DNA of 64,000 bases, from contig CANMEE010000002.1 in the NCBI GenBank assembly GCA_947496865.1, positions 372,001 through 436,000 of the forward strand, read 5' to 3'. A program made the position numbers and the translations under genes. This document shows positions 9,022-16,254 of the stretch, in pieces. The notes under the pieces were generated by a model. That model saw nothing but the letters and a program-made list of their open reading frames with translations. It was not told where the DNA came from and searched no databases. Source of the DNA: an uncultured Sphingomonadaceae bacterium (GTDB lineage: Bacteria; Pseudomonadota; Alphaproteobacteria; Sphingomonadales; Sphingomonadaceae). Position 1 is the first letter of the stretch, and each line of letters opens with the position of its first letter.

Positions 9022-9531
9022 CTATATATGTTGATCGGCATAGGGATTGGCAATGCCCAATTTTTGTAGCGCTTTGACTTCTAAGGCCTCCATAATCAAG
9101 GCCTCAGCTTCCGTTTCATGATCATAGCCTAATAGATGTAAAACACCATGAACCAGTAAGTGCGATGCATGATCGGCCATTGGTATAGATTTCTCCTTCG
9201 CTTCATCTGCACAAACACCGTGCGCCATGATGACATCGCCGAGTAATATTTCGCCATCATCGCTGTTGGATAAGGATTCAAGCAAATCAGGCAGCACCAA
9301 AGGAAAAGAAAGCACGTTGGTCGGCTTGTCTTTGTCGCGATAGGCCGCGTTTAGTGTCCGTACGTCATCATTGTCGGAGAATTTTACGCTAATCTCTAGT
9401 CCGAAATTCCGTTCTACCAAGTCTCCATATGAGGATACCGAAAGCGCTGCGCTTGCCGCTTGCTCGGTCCTTTTTTGCCAGTCATTACCATCTTGCCAAT
9501 CCGGACCTGTATTGATCTCAATCTGCAGCAT
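9022..9531 (-). CDS. ybeY: Endoribonuclease YbeY (rRNA maturation factor)
   Basis: A 169-residue metalloprotein of the UPF0054/YbeY family, involved in 16S rRNA 3'-end processing and ribosome quality control. The zinc motif H-G-V-L-H-L-L-G-Y-D-H is present near residue 135, and the DKPTNVLSFP segment is typical. I chose the ATG at 9531 because AAGG lies five bases before it; an ATG four codons upstream is the alternative. It overlaps the end of phoH by 14 bases and is followed closely by corC, the usual order for the group. Confidence 0.93.
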   Translation of the reverse strand: MLQIEINTGPDWQDGNDWQKRTEQAASAALSVSSYGDLVERNFGLEISVKFSDNDDVRTLNAAYRDKDKPTNVLSFPLVLPDLLESLSNSDDGEILLGDVIMAHGVCADEAKEKSIPMADHASHLLVHGVLHLLGYDHETEAEALIMEALEVKALQKLGIANPYADQHI

Positions 9532-10546
9532 CTTTGCCTTCATAGGCTTCGACGATTTTACCGACTAATGGATGGCGAACGACGTCAGCGGCACCGAATT
9601 TTACGGTACTTACACTATCCACACCGTCCAGTTTTTGCACGGCATCGGCAAGGCCAGAGCTTGCTCCGCTCGGTAAGTCGACTTGTTTTGGATCACCGCA
9701 AATCACCATCCGGCTGTTCATACCGAACCGGGTCAGAAACATCTTCATTTGTGCTGTTGTTGTGTTCTGCGCTTCGTCCAATATGACGAAAGCGTCGGCC
9801 AATGTCCGGCCACGCATGAAGGCGATAGGTGCAATTTCAATCTCGCCGCTTTCAATCCGCCGCTCAACCTGTTCGGCCGGTAAAGTATCATAGAGCGCAT
9901 CATAGAGTGGGCGTAGGAACGGGTCGACTTTTTCCTTCATATCCCCCGGCAAAAAGCCTATTTTTTCACCTGCTTCGACTGCTGGTCGCGACAAGATAAG
10001 GCGATCAACCGATCCAGTTATAAGCTGCGACACGGCTTGCGCGACCGCGAGATAGGTCTTGCCGGTACCTGCCGGACCGAGCGCAAATATCATGTCGTCC
10101 CGGGCGAGCTTTTCCATATAATCAGCTTGACGAACAGAGCGCGGAAAAATCGTTTTCTTGCGCGTCTTGATCATGACTTTGGGCGGCGCTGAGACATCCG
10201 CCTTGGGGTGCTTTACAGCGCTACCGGATTTGGCGGTTTTCGATACACGGGGGTCTGCCACCATCCCGATAATGGCTTCAACAACCGCTCCGTCAATTTC
10301 CTGACCTTCTTCCAATCGACTGTAGATACCGGTGAGGACGTCTCGGGCTTGGGTTGCCGCTTCTTCTTCGCCTTCAATCTTCAATTTTGTGCCGCGCGCA
10401 GCAATATAGACGCCAAGCCGGTTTTCAATCGCCACGATATTACGGTCATACTCGCCGAACAACTCGCCCAATATCTGCGGGTCATCAAATTCAACATCTA
10501 ATGTAACCAGTTTGATCTTGTCCTCGGCAACGCTTTTTTTGACCAT
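9518..10546 (-). CDS. phoH: PhoH family ATPase/RNA helicase-like protein
   Basis: A 342-residue PhoH/YbeZ-type ATPase. An N-terminal KH-like segment (NRLGVYIAARGTKLKIEG) precedes the P-loop domain with Walker A GPAGTGKT (157-164) and Walker B FVILDEAQNTT. The ATG overlaps the miaB stop as TAATG, so translation is probably coupled; an open extension further upstream lies wholly inside miaB and is rejected. Physical and functional partnership with YbeY in RNA processing is known for the family. Despite the name there is no visible Pho box here. Confidence 0.93.
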   Translation of the reverse strand: MVKKSVAEDKIKLVTLDVEFDDPQILGELFGEYDRNIVAIENRLGVYIAARGTKLKIEGEEEAATQARDVLTGIYSRLEEGQEIDGAVVEAIIGMVADPRVSKTAKSGSAVKHPKADVSAPPKVMIKTRKKTIFPRSVRQADYMEKLARDDMIFALGPAGTGKTYLAVAQAVSQLITGSVDRLILSRPAVEAGEKIGFLPGDMKEKVDPFLRPLYDALYDTLPAEQVERRIESGEIEIAPIAFMRGRTLADAFVILDEAQNTTTAQMKMFLTRFGMNSRMVICGDPKQVDLPSGASSGLADAVQKLDGVDSVSTVKFGAADVVRHPLVGKIVEAYEGKDAAD

Positions 10547-11883
10547 TAAGCAGCTTCTCTCTGTGTCATTTTTCCTTGCAAGCTGTTGGGACCTGCATTT
10601 TCTATCGTCACATCGACCATATCGCCAATGGTCAGTTCGGGTGCGATGATATGAACGGATTGTAGCCAAGGCGTTTTGCCAACAAGTTGTCCATCCAGCT
10701 TACCTTTGCGTTCTAGCAAAATGTCGGTGCGACGGCCGAGCGCCTGTTTATTGAATTCATATTGCTGTTCGTTTAACAACGCTTGCAGGCGCTGCAGTCG
10801 TTCATTCATGATTTCTGGCGCTATTTGATCGTCCATCTCGGCTGCTGGAGTGCCGGGTCGGGGCGAATATTTAAATGAATAAGCCTGCGCATAGTTGGCT
10901 TCGCGTACGACCGCCAAAGTCGCTTCGAAATCCGCATCAGTTTCTCCGGGGAAACCGACGATGAAGTCGCCTGAAATGGCGATGTCCGGTCTGACTTTTC
11001 TCATCCGCGCGAGGATATTGAGATAACTTTCGGTCGTGTGTGAGCGGTTCATCGCTTTTAGGATGCGATCACTGCCTGATTGGACCGGAAGGTGCAGGTA
11101 AGGCATGAGCGCGGGTATCTCGCCATGCGCTGCAATCAACGCCTCGGTCATGTCATTGGGATGGCTCGTCGTATATCGGATACGTTCCAGGCCGCTAATA
11201 CCGTCCAGGGCGCGTATCAGGCCGTCGAGACCTTGCATTTTACCCTTGTCGTCTTTGCTAGTCCAGGCGTTTACGTTCTGACCCAACAGCGTGATTTCCT
11301 TAGCGCCGCCATCGACCAGTGCTTGCGCTTCGCTCACCAGATCCGACCAAGGACGAGAGATTTCTGCGCCGCGGGTGTAGGGCACTACACAATAGGTGCA
11401 AAATTTGTCGCAACCTTCTTGCACCGTCAAAAAAGCGGTGGGCCGAGCCTGTTTTTTGCGCGTCGGTAGGGCATCGAATTTTGAATCCACCGGCATATCG
11501 GTGTCGAGGGCCTTTTTACCGGTTTTGGCGCGTTCAATCAGCTCCGGTAACCGGTGATAAGCTTGCGGACCGACCACAATATCAACGCTCGGCGCCCGCC
11601 GTGAAATTTCTTTGCCTTCCGCTTGTGCTACGCAGCCGGCGACCGCAATCATCGGGCTGTCGCCATCTTTGCCGCGTAAACGGCCAATGTCAGAATAGAC
11701 TTTTTCCGCGGCTTTTTCGCGAATGTGACAGGTGTTCAAGACAACTAGGTCAGCATCTTCGCCTTCAGCAGCGCTGGACATGCCTTGATCGACAAGCATT
11801 TCGGACATACGCTCGCCATCATAGACGTTCATTTGGCAGCCAAATGATTTGACGCGGAATTTCTTAGGATTGGTTCGATTCAT
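10546..11883 (-). CDS. miaB: tRNA-2-methylthio-N6-dimethylallyladenosine synthase MiaB
   Basis: A 445-residue radical-SAM methylthiotransferase that converts i6A37 to ms2i6A37 in tRNAs. The auxiliary Fe-S cysteines are C16, C52 and C84. The radical-SAM cluster motif C158-DKF-C162-TY-C165 is intact, and a C-terminal TRAM domain follows ([20 protein letters not shown]). Length matches MiaB rather than MtaB or RimO, and the position ahead of phoH-ybeY-corC is the classic MiaB context. The gap to plsC is nine bases, so it belongs to the same transcript. Confidence 0.96.
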   Translation of the reverse strand: MNRTNPKKFRVKSFGCQMNVYDGERMSEMLVDQGMSSAAEGEDADLVVLNTCHIREKAAEKVYSDIGRLRGKDGDSPMIAVAGCVAQAEGKEISRRAPSVDIVVGPQAYHRLPELIERAKTGKKALDTDMPVDSKFDALPTRKKQARPTAFLTVQEGCDKFCTYCVVPYTRGAEISRPWSDLVSEAQALVDGGAKEITLLGQNVNAWTSKDDKGKMQGLDGLIRALDGISGLERIRYTTSHPNDMTEALIAAHGEIPALMPYLHLPVQSGSDRILKAMNRSHTTESYLNILARMRKVRPDIAISGDFIVGFPGETDADFEATLAVVREANYAQAYSFKYSPRPGTPAAEMDDQIAPEIMNERLQRLQALLNEQQYEFNKQALGRRTDILLERKGKLDGQLVGKTPWLQSVHIIAPELTIGDMVDVTIENAGPNSLQGKMTQREAA

Positions 11884-11892
11884 AGCCGTTGC

Positions 11893-12693
11893 CTATACTA
11901 CGGGCTCTCCGGACAGGGAAGCGGAAAGCGCTTTGGCAATCCGTCGCTCTGCCTCTGCACAAATCGTCTTGCGGTCACCAAAATCAGCTGGATCAAAAGG
12001 TTCTAGAAAATGCAGAGTTGCAGGTATTGTGCCCAAGCGCGCAAATAGCCGTTTGGCATTATCTACTGCGGATTCTTCACCAACCCAGGCAACGTCCTTG
12101 CTGACGTTGCCATAATCCAACAACATCGGCTGTACCATGGTCGGTTTTGGCGGTGGCGCCATGGCTTGGAAAAGCGACGGTTTGAAAGGCAGCAGACTAT
12201 GCCCGTCGGTTGTCGTCCCTTCTGGAAACACGGTAATCGGGTATTTCTCTTCAATGGCTTCGCGAATTATATCAATCTGATTACCAACCTGCATGCGGTC
12301 CGTCCGCGAGACAAAAATTGTTTTATTGATGCGGCATAGCCATCCGATGATCGGCCAGCTTGCGATGCCATCTTGCGCCACAAATGTGCAGCCGGTTACA
12401 CCGGAAATAACCGGAATATCGAACCAGCTGATATGGTTGGCGACGTAGAAAACATCCTGTTTAAGACGATGGCCTCTGGTTTTGACAACCGCACCGCAAT
12501 TGGCTGTAACAAGCCAAAGGAAAAAGCGAGGCCAAGGGGAAGGGAGCCGGAAAAGCCTCCATAAATAGTGGATTGGCAGGCAAATTATCAAACTCAACAG
12601 GATGCATATAGCCCTTAACCCTATGAGTAATGTCCCGACCACTGAAATCGAAAGCTGATCGCCGTCAGGTTTTTCGGTCAGAGGATACGCCAT
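11893..12693 (-). CDS. plsC: 1-acyl-sn-glycerol-3-phosphate acyltransferase (PlsC-like)
   Basis: A 266-residue acyltransferase with one N-terminal membrane segment (VVGTLLIGLRAICILLSLII). The catalytic HX4D motif reads NHISWFD, and the substrate-binding FPEGTTTDG block is present. It transfers acyl chains to lysophosphatidic acid, or a related lysophospholipid or ornithine lipid, at the inner membrane. The ATG at 12693 overlaps the end of fur by 29 bases; an earlier in-frame ATG at 12783 would add 30 residues lying inside fur and is less likely. It sits between fur and miaB, an arrangement I recall from other sphingomonads. Confidence 0.88.
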   Translation of the reverse strand: MAYPLTEKPDGDQLSISVVGTLLIGLRAICILLSLIICLPIHYLWRLFRLPSPWPRFFLWLVTANCGAVVKTRGHRLKQDVFYVANHISWFDIPVISGVTGCTFVAQDGIASWPIIGWLCRINKTIFVSRTDRMQVGNQIDIIREAIEEKYPITVFPEGTTTDGHSLLPFKPSLFQAMAPPPKPTMVQPMLLDYGNVSKDVAWVGEESAVDNAKRLFARLGTIPATLHFLEPFDPADFGDRKTICAEAERRIAKALSASLSGEPVV

Positions 12694-13096
12694 AAAGCTC
12701 CATGCGATGGTCGACCAGCCGATAGCCGAGCTTCTCGGCAATCTGTTTTTGCAGAGCTTCCAGTTCGGGATCGACAAATTCAATCACCTTGCCAGTTTCG
12801 ACATCAATCAGATGATCGTGATGCGCCTCAGGAACTGCCTCATAACGTGCGCGTCCATCACCAAAATCGTGGCGATCAAGAATGCCCGCTTCTTCAAACA
12901 GGCGAACGGTCCGATAGACTGTGGCTATAGAAATGCGGGAATCAACGGCTGACGACCGTTCATGCAAGGTTTCCACGTCGGGATGATCGTCTGCGTCGGA
13001 TATGACACGTGCAATCACCCGGCGCTGGTCGGTTATCCGCAGGCCTTTTTCCGCACATAGCTTTTCAAGATCAATTTTGTCCGGCATTTGCTCCAT
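12665..13096 (-). CDS. fur: Fur family transcriptional regulator (Fur/Mur type)
   Basis: A 143-residue ferric-uptake-regulator family protein. The winged helix (QRRVIARVISDADDHPDVETL and ISIATVYRTVRLFEEAG) is followed by the metal site HHDHLIDVETGKVIEF. The structural-zinc CxxC pairs of enterobacterial Fur are absent, as is usual in alphaproteobacterial Fur/Mur. It may therefore sense iron or manganese. The start may be the ATG at 13096 or the third codon after it, which has GGAG close by. It leads the plsC-miaB-phoH-ybeY-corC series. Confidence 0.92.
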   Translation of the reverse strand: MEQMPDKIDLEKLCAEKGLRITDQRRVIARVISDADDHPDVETLHERSSAVDSRISIATVYRTVRLFEEAGILDRHDFGDGRARYEAVPEAHHDHLIDVETGKVIEFVDPELEALQKQIAEKLGYRLVDHRMELYGVSSDRKT

Positions 13097-13145
13097 CCCG
13101 ATAGTTGCATATTACCCTATTCTCGGTGAACAATAAAGCAAAGGG

Positions 13146-13172
13146 AAAATTGCGGAAACTGTCCGCAATTTT
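13146..13172. terminator. Stem-loop between mucR and fur
   Basis: An 11-bp perfect stem (AAAATTGCGGA with TCCGCAATTTT) around a 5-base AACTG loop lies in the 107-base gap between mucR and fur. Read on the minus strand it follows the mucR stop by about 30 bases, and T-rich sequence comes after it, so it probably ends or attenuates mucR transcription. The A/T base pairs at its foot would also give a tract in the opposite direction. Confidence 0.6.
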
Positions 13173-13203
13173 TCCATAGATCATATCGATTGAAAAGCGG
13201 TTG

Positions 13204-13617
13204 TTAGCCCTTTTTCTTCTTTTTCCCCAAGCCAATGGCTTTTGCCAGTTGGCGCCGCTGTTCGGCATAGTTGGGAGCAACCATCGGATAGCTGTTCGGC
13301 AGCCCCCATTTTGTCCGATATTCATCCGGTGTCATGCCATAATGAGTCATTAAATGGCGTTTCAGCATTTTCAATTTCTTGCCGTCTTCCAAGCATACAA
13401 CATAATCTGGCTTTATTGACGACTTAATTGGTACTGCTGGGTCCGGGCGGGCCTGCTCGGCTGCTTTCCCGGACAGTCCGGACAACGCCCCATGAACATT
13501 GTTAATAATCAACGGTAAGTCTGAAACAGCCACGCTATTATTGCTAACATGCGCGGCAACTATATCTGAAGTAAGCGCTATCAGCGTCTCCTTCAGAGCA
13601 TTATCTTCCTCTATCAT
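13204..13617 (-). CDS. mucR: MucR/Ros family zinc-finger transcriptional regulator
   Basis: A 137-residue Ros/MucR DNA-binding protein, a global regulator family in alphaproteobacteria (exopolysaccharide, motility, cell cycle). The zinc-finger core VVCLEDGKKLKMLKRHLMTH shows C75, D78, H88 and H92, so the second cysteine of Ros is replaced by Asp, a variant I recall from Mesorhizobium Ml proteins that still folds. The MTPDEYRTKWGLPNSYPMVA block is typical. The protein ends in a lysine run (GKKKKKG). The ATG at 13617 has AGGGAA just upstream and is preferred over one 13 codons earlier. Confidence 0.9.
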   Translation of the reverse strand: MIEEDNALKETLIALTSDIVAAHVSNNSVAVSDLPLIINNVHGALSGLSGKAAEQARPDPAVPIKSSIKPDYVVCLEDGKKLKMLKRHLMTHYGMTPDEYRTKWGLPNSYPMVAPNYAEQRRQLAKAIGLGKKKKKG

Positions 13618-13743
13618 ATATTCCCTATCGTGCGACCATTTTATGGTTTTGAGCAATTTTTTGCTACACGATTAGTTGCATGGACAAATTGCCTTATCAA
13701 CGATCAACCTGTGTACTGTGTTGATTTTGCGTTGCTTTCCCGA

Positions 13744-14256
13744 TCACAGAGACTTTTTGTAGGTAATTGCATCAAACTTCTCTTTATCGGCGCCGGTATA
13801 ATATCCCCGTCGCAATCCAATCTTTTGGAACCCAAGTTTCTGATATAATTTTTGGGCGGGATTATTGGATCGCACTTCCAAAAAGACCGCAGCCACTTTA
13901 TTTTCTATTGCGTCTGCAACAAGCCGTTCGAGAAGAGCGATACCAATACCCTTATTCTGATATTGCGGATCGACCGCGATCATTAGCAATTCTTCCTCGC
14001 CGGCCACATTTCTGCTGATAGCAAAACCGCAAGATTCCATATTATGATTGGCGATCATCAATTGCGTCCCTGGCAAAGATAGCATGGAGCGACATTGGTG
14101 CTCGTTCCATGATTCTCCATATACGTCGGAAAAGGCTGAATGCATGATCCGCATCACCGTTTTAATCTTTTCAAAACTGCCATGTTCAAGTTCAATGGAG
14201 GTGTTCAAATCAACCGAATTTCCATCCTCTTGGGGAAAAGATGCCGCGTCGGACAT
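13744..14256 (-). CDS. rimI: GNAT N-acetyltransferase, RimI type
   Basis: A 170-residue GNAT acetyltransferase. Motif A reads AVDPQYQNKGIGIALLERL (acetyl-CoA pyrophosphate loop Q/RxxGxG/A), and LEVRSNNPAQKLYQKLGF is the signature of RimI-type ribosomal-protein N-alpha-acetyltransferases. It starts three bases after tsaB ends; the tsaB-rimI pairing is widespread and supports the name. Its protein target in this organism is not established. Confidence 0.88.
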   Translation of the reverse strand: MSDAASFPQEDGNSVDLNTSIELEHGSFEKIKTVMRIMHSAFSDVYGESWNEHQCRSMLSLPGTQLMIANHNMESCGFAISRNVAGEEELLMIAVDPQYQNKGIGIALLERLVADAIENKVAAVFLEVRSNNPAQKLYQKLGFQKIGLRRGYYTGADKEKFDAITYKKSL

Positions 14257-14259
14257 CGG

Positions 14260-14886
14260 TTATGCCTGACGAGCCGGTTGTGCATCAGGCGCGCGTCCAT
14301 AGATGGGGGTCACATCCAAATATTCATAAGGCTTGGATAGTAAAACGGATTGAGCCGCATCGGGCAAGATGGTTGAATATTCTGCATCACCTGCAAGACT
14401 GGCTAGAGGTTCTGCAGCCGAACCAGCAAAATAATCTGCCTTTCTTTCAAGCAAGGCAGATTCAGGTGATAGCGAGACAAGCCCGTCCATAGCGCTGCCG
14501 TCTGCGGCAAAATTTTGAACGAAATATTCACCATGTCCGCCAATCATAGCAACAAAAACGGGAGCGGGATGTTTCATTTCAGCGAGCGCCTGTGCAGCAA
14601 CAAGATGCAGGCATTGATATCCGGAAATTTCGGCATGCCAAGCCATCGCCAAAGCCTTTGCGGCAGACAGGCCGATACGTACGCCGGTAAAGCTTCCCGG
14701 TCCGCAATTCACCAAAATATGATCTGCGCGCCCTTTATCGGGTAGTTGCGCTATCAAGGGGACCAGTTTCTCGGCATGGCCGCGCCCGATTTCTTCAAAG
14801 CTATTTGCTATGAGACGCTCGTCTTCAAATAAAGCAACCGAGCAAGCCGTTGTTGCAGTGTCTATCGTAAGAACACGATTGCCCAT
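14260..14886 (-). CDS. tsaB: tRNA threonylcarbamoyladenosine biosynthesis protein TsaB
   Basis: A 208-residue ASKHA-fold protein, the partner of TsaD and TsaE in making t6A37 of tRNA. Family features are ILTIDTATTACSVAL-like N-terminus, GRGHAEKLVPLI and the LVNCGPGSFTGVRIGLSAAKALA block. I chose the ATG at 14886; a TTG seven codons upstream overlaps the nitroreductase stop but has no ribosome site. tsaD and tsaE are not in the window. It is followed by rimI. Confidence 0.93.
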   Translation of the reverse strand: MGNRVLTIDTATTACSVALFEDERLIANSFEEIGRGHAEKLVPLIAQLPDKGRADHILVNCGPGSFTGVRIGLSAAKALAMAWHAEISGYQCLHLVAAQALAEMKHPAPVFVAMIGGHGEYFVQNFAADGSAMDGLVSLSPESALLERKADYFAGSAAEPLASLAGDAEYSTILPDAAQSVLLSKPYEYLDVTPIYGRAPDAQPARQA

Positions 14887-14903
14887 TTGTCTCGCGCAGA
14901 CCG

Positions 14904-15497
14904 TCAAATAATCGCGTTGAATTTGTCAAAGCCGGGGCGCGGGCTGCGGTCAAAAATCGTTGCGGGATCACCATAGCCAAGGGTCGAAATAAAGTTTGAT
15001 TTAACGCTAGGCTGATCGCCAAAAAAAGCTTTGTCCACGGCAGTATTGTCAAAGCCTGACATGGGGCCGGTATCTAGGCCCAATGCTCGTGCCGCTAGGA
15101 TAAGGTAGGCGCCTTGCAGAGAGCTATTGCGCATAGCGCCCACAGCGCGCCCTTCCGGATCGTCTGCGAACCAGCTTTTGGCATCCGCATGAGGAAAAAG
15201 CTCCGGCAGATATTCATGGAAATCTTGATCCATGCCGATGATGACCGCAGCCGGAGCCTTTGTTATTTTGTCTTTATTTCCTTCGCCAGCGCAATCGGCG
15301 AGGCGTTGTTTTGCATCTTGGCTGTGGCACCAGACCATTCGTGCCGGTAGCATATTGGCACTGGTGGGTCCCATTTTCATAAGATCCCAGATTGCGTGAA
15401 GCTGTTCAGTGGTAACAGGTTTGTCATGGTAACCGTTATATGTGCGGGCTTCACGAAAAAGCTGATTCAGTGCCGCATCACTAAGTGGTTGAGTCAT
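14904..15497 (-). CDS. Nitroreductase family protein, RutE/HadB-like
   Basis: A 197-residue FMN-dependent nitroreductase-fold protein. The N-terminal RTYNGYHDKPVTTEQLHAIWDLMKMGPTSANMLPARMVW and the end TLGYGDPATIFDRSPRPGFDKFNAII resemble the malonic semialdehyde reductase (RutE) subgroup closely. Other rut genes are not nearby, so a general NAD(P)H-dependent reductase role is equally possible. It is packed between nfu and tsaB on the minus strand, with no obvious link to either pathway. Confidence 0.85.
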   Translation of the reverse strand: MTQPLSDAALNQLFREARTYNGYHDKPVTTEQLHAIWDLMKMGPTSANMLPARMVWCHSQDAKQRLADCAGEGNKDKITKAPAAVIIGMDQDFHEYLPELFPHADAKSWFADDPEGRAVGAMRNSSLQGAYLILAARALGLDTGPMSGFDNTAVDKAFFGDQPSVKSNFISTLGYGDPATIFDRSPRPGFDKFNAII

Positions 15498-15531
15498 ATT
15501 TTCCGTGGTCCTTTGTCGTTTGATAGATGGA

Positions 15532-16104
15532 TTAGGCCGCTCTGACTTCTACGACTTCCGGCACATAATGTTTGAGCAAAGATTCGATGCCATGCTTTAA
15601 GGTCGCCGTCGATGATGGGCATCCTGCGCAGGCGCCTTGCATTTTCAGGAATACAATGCCCTTGTTAAATCCGCGATAAACAATATCTCCACCGTCATTG
15701 GCAACAGCCGGGCGCACGCGTGTTTCTATCAATTCCTTTATTTGCGCGACGATATCCGCATCTTCCGGATCATCATGTACTTCTTCTTCTGCCGGAATAT
15801 GGATTTCGCCAGCGGATCCGGGTTTAAATAGAGGCAGTCCTGCGGAAAAATGATCGAGCAAAATGCTCAACACTTGTGGCTTAACATCGGTCCATTCCGA
15901 TCCAGGACCGGCGGTGACAGAAACAAAATCGGAACCGAAAAAGACGCCGGTTACATCACCCAGAGTGAACAAGGCCTCAGCCAGCGGTGAAATATCGGCA
16001 TCCTCCGGAGATGCAAAATCCCTCGTTCCATCTGTCATGACCGTTTGGCCCATCAGGAATTTGAGTGTGGATGGATTGGGTGTTTTTTCGGTTTCTATCA
16101 ACAT
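15532..16104 (-). CDS. nfuA: NifU-like Fe-S scaffold/carrier protein (Nfu)
   Basis: A 190-residue Nfu protein. The N-terminal Nfu domain (MLIETEKTPNPSTLKFL) is followed by a C-terminal NifU-like domain with the cluster-binding motif CAGCPSS. Such proteins deliver Fe-S clusters to targets such as lipoate synthase, aconitase or MiaB. The nearby miaB and queE are Fe-S enzymes but only miaB lies in the same run. The length and two-domain order match alphaproteobacterial/mitochondrial NFU1 rather than the E. coli NfuA A-type fusion. Confidence 0.92.
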   Translation of the reverse strand: MLIETEKTPNPSTLKFLMGQTVMTDGTRDFASPEDADISPLAEALFTLGDVTGVFFGSDFVSVTAGPGSEWTDVKPQVLSILLDHFSAGLPLFKPGSAGEIHIPAEEEVHDDPEDADIVAQIKELIETRVRPAVANDGGDIVYRGFNKGIVFLKMQGACAGCPSSTATLKHGIESLLKHYVPEVVEVRAA

Positions 16105-16241
16105 GTTCGATATGTGGGAGCTTTTGACCGGGCTATCAAGGTCAAATCGCTATCATGGTGTCAAAAGATTCAATGCCGTTCATCTATATTTTGCATCATC
16201 ATCAGGACTTTTATTCACTGGCCAGTAAGATAGCTCCTGCT

Positions 16242-16254
16242 TATAATCGCGCCA
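16242..16254 (+). promoter_or_regulatory. Candidate -10 element of a leaderless M16 protease transcript
   Basis: A perfect TATAAT hexamer at 16242-16247 stands six bases before the ATG at 16254, so a transcript would begin at or next to the start codon. No purine-rich ribosome site precedes the ATG. No good -35 is visible at 16-18 bases spacing; TTCACT at 16214 is 22 bases away. The assignment rests on the hexamer and spacing only. Confidence 0.4.
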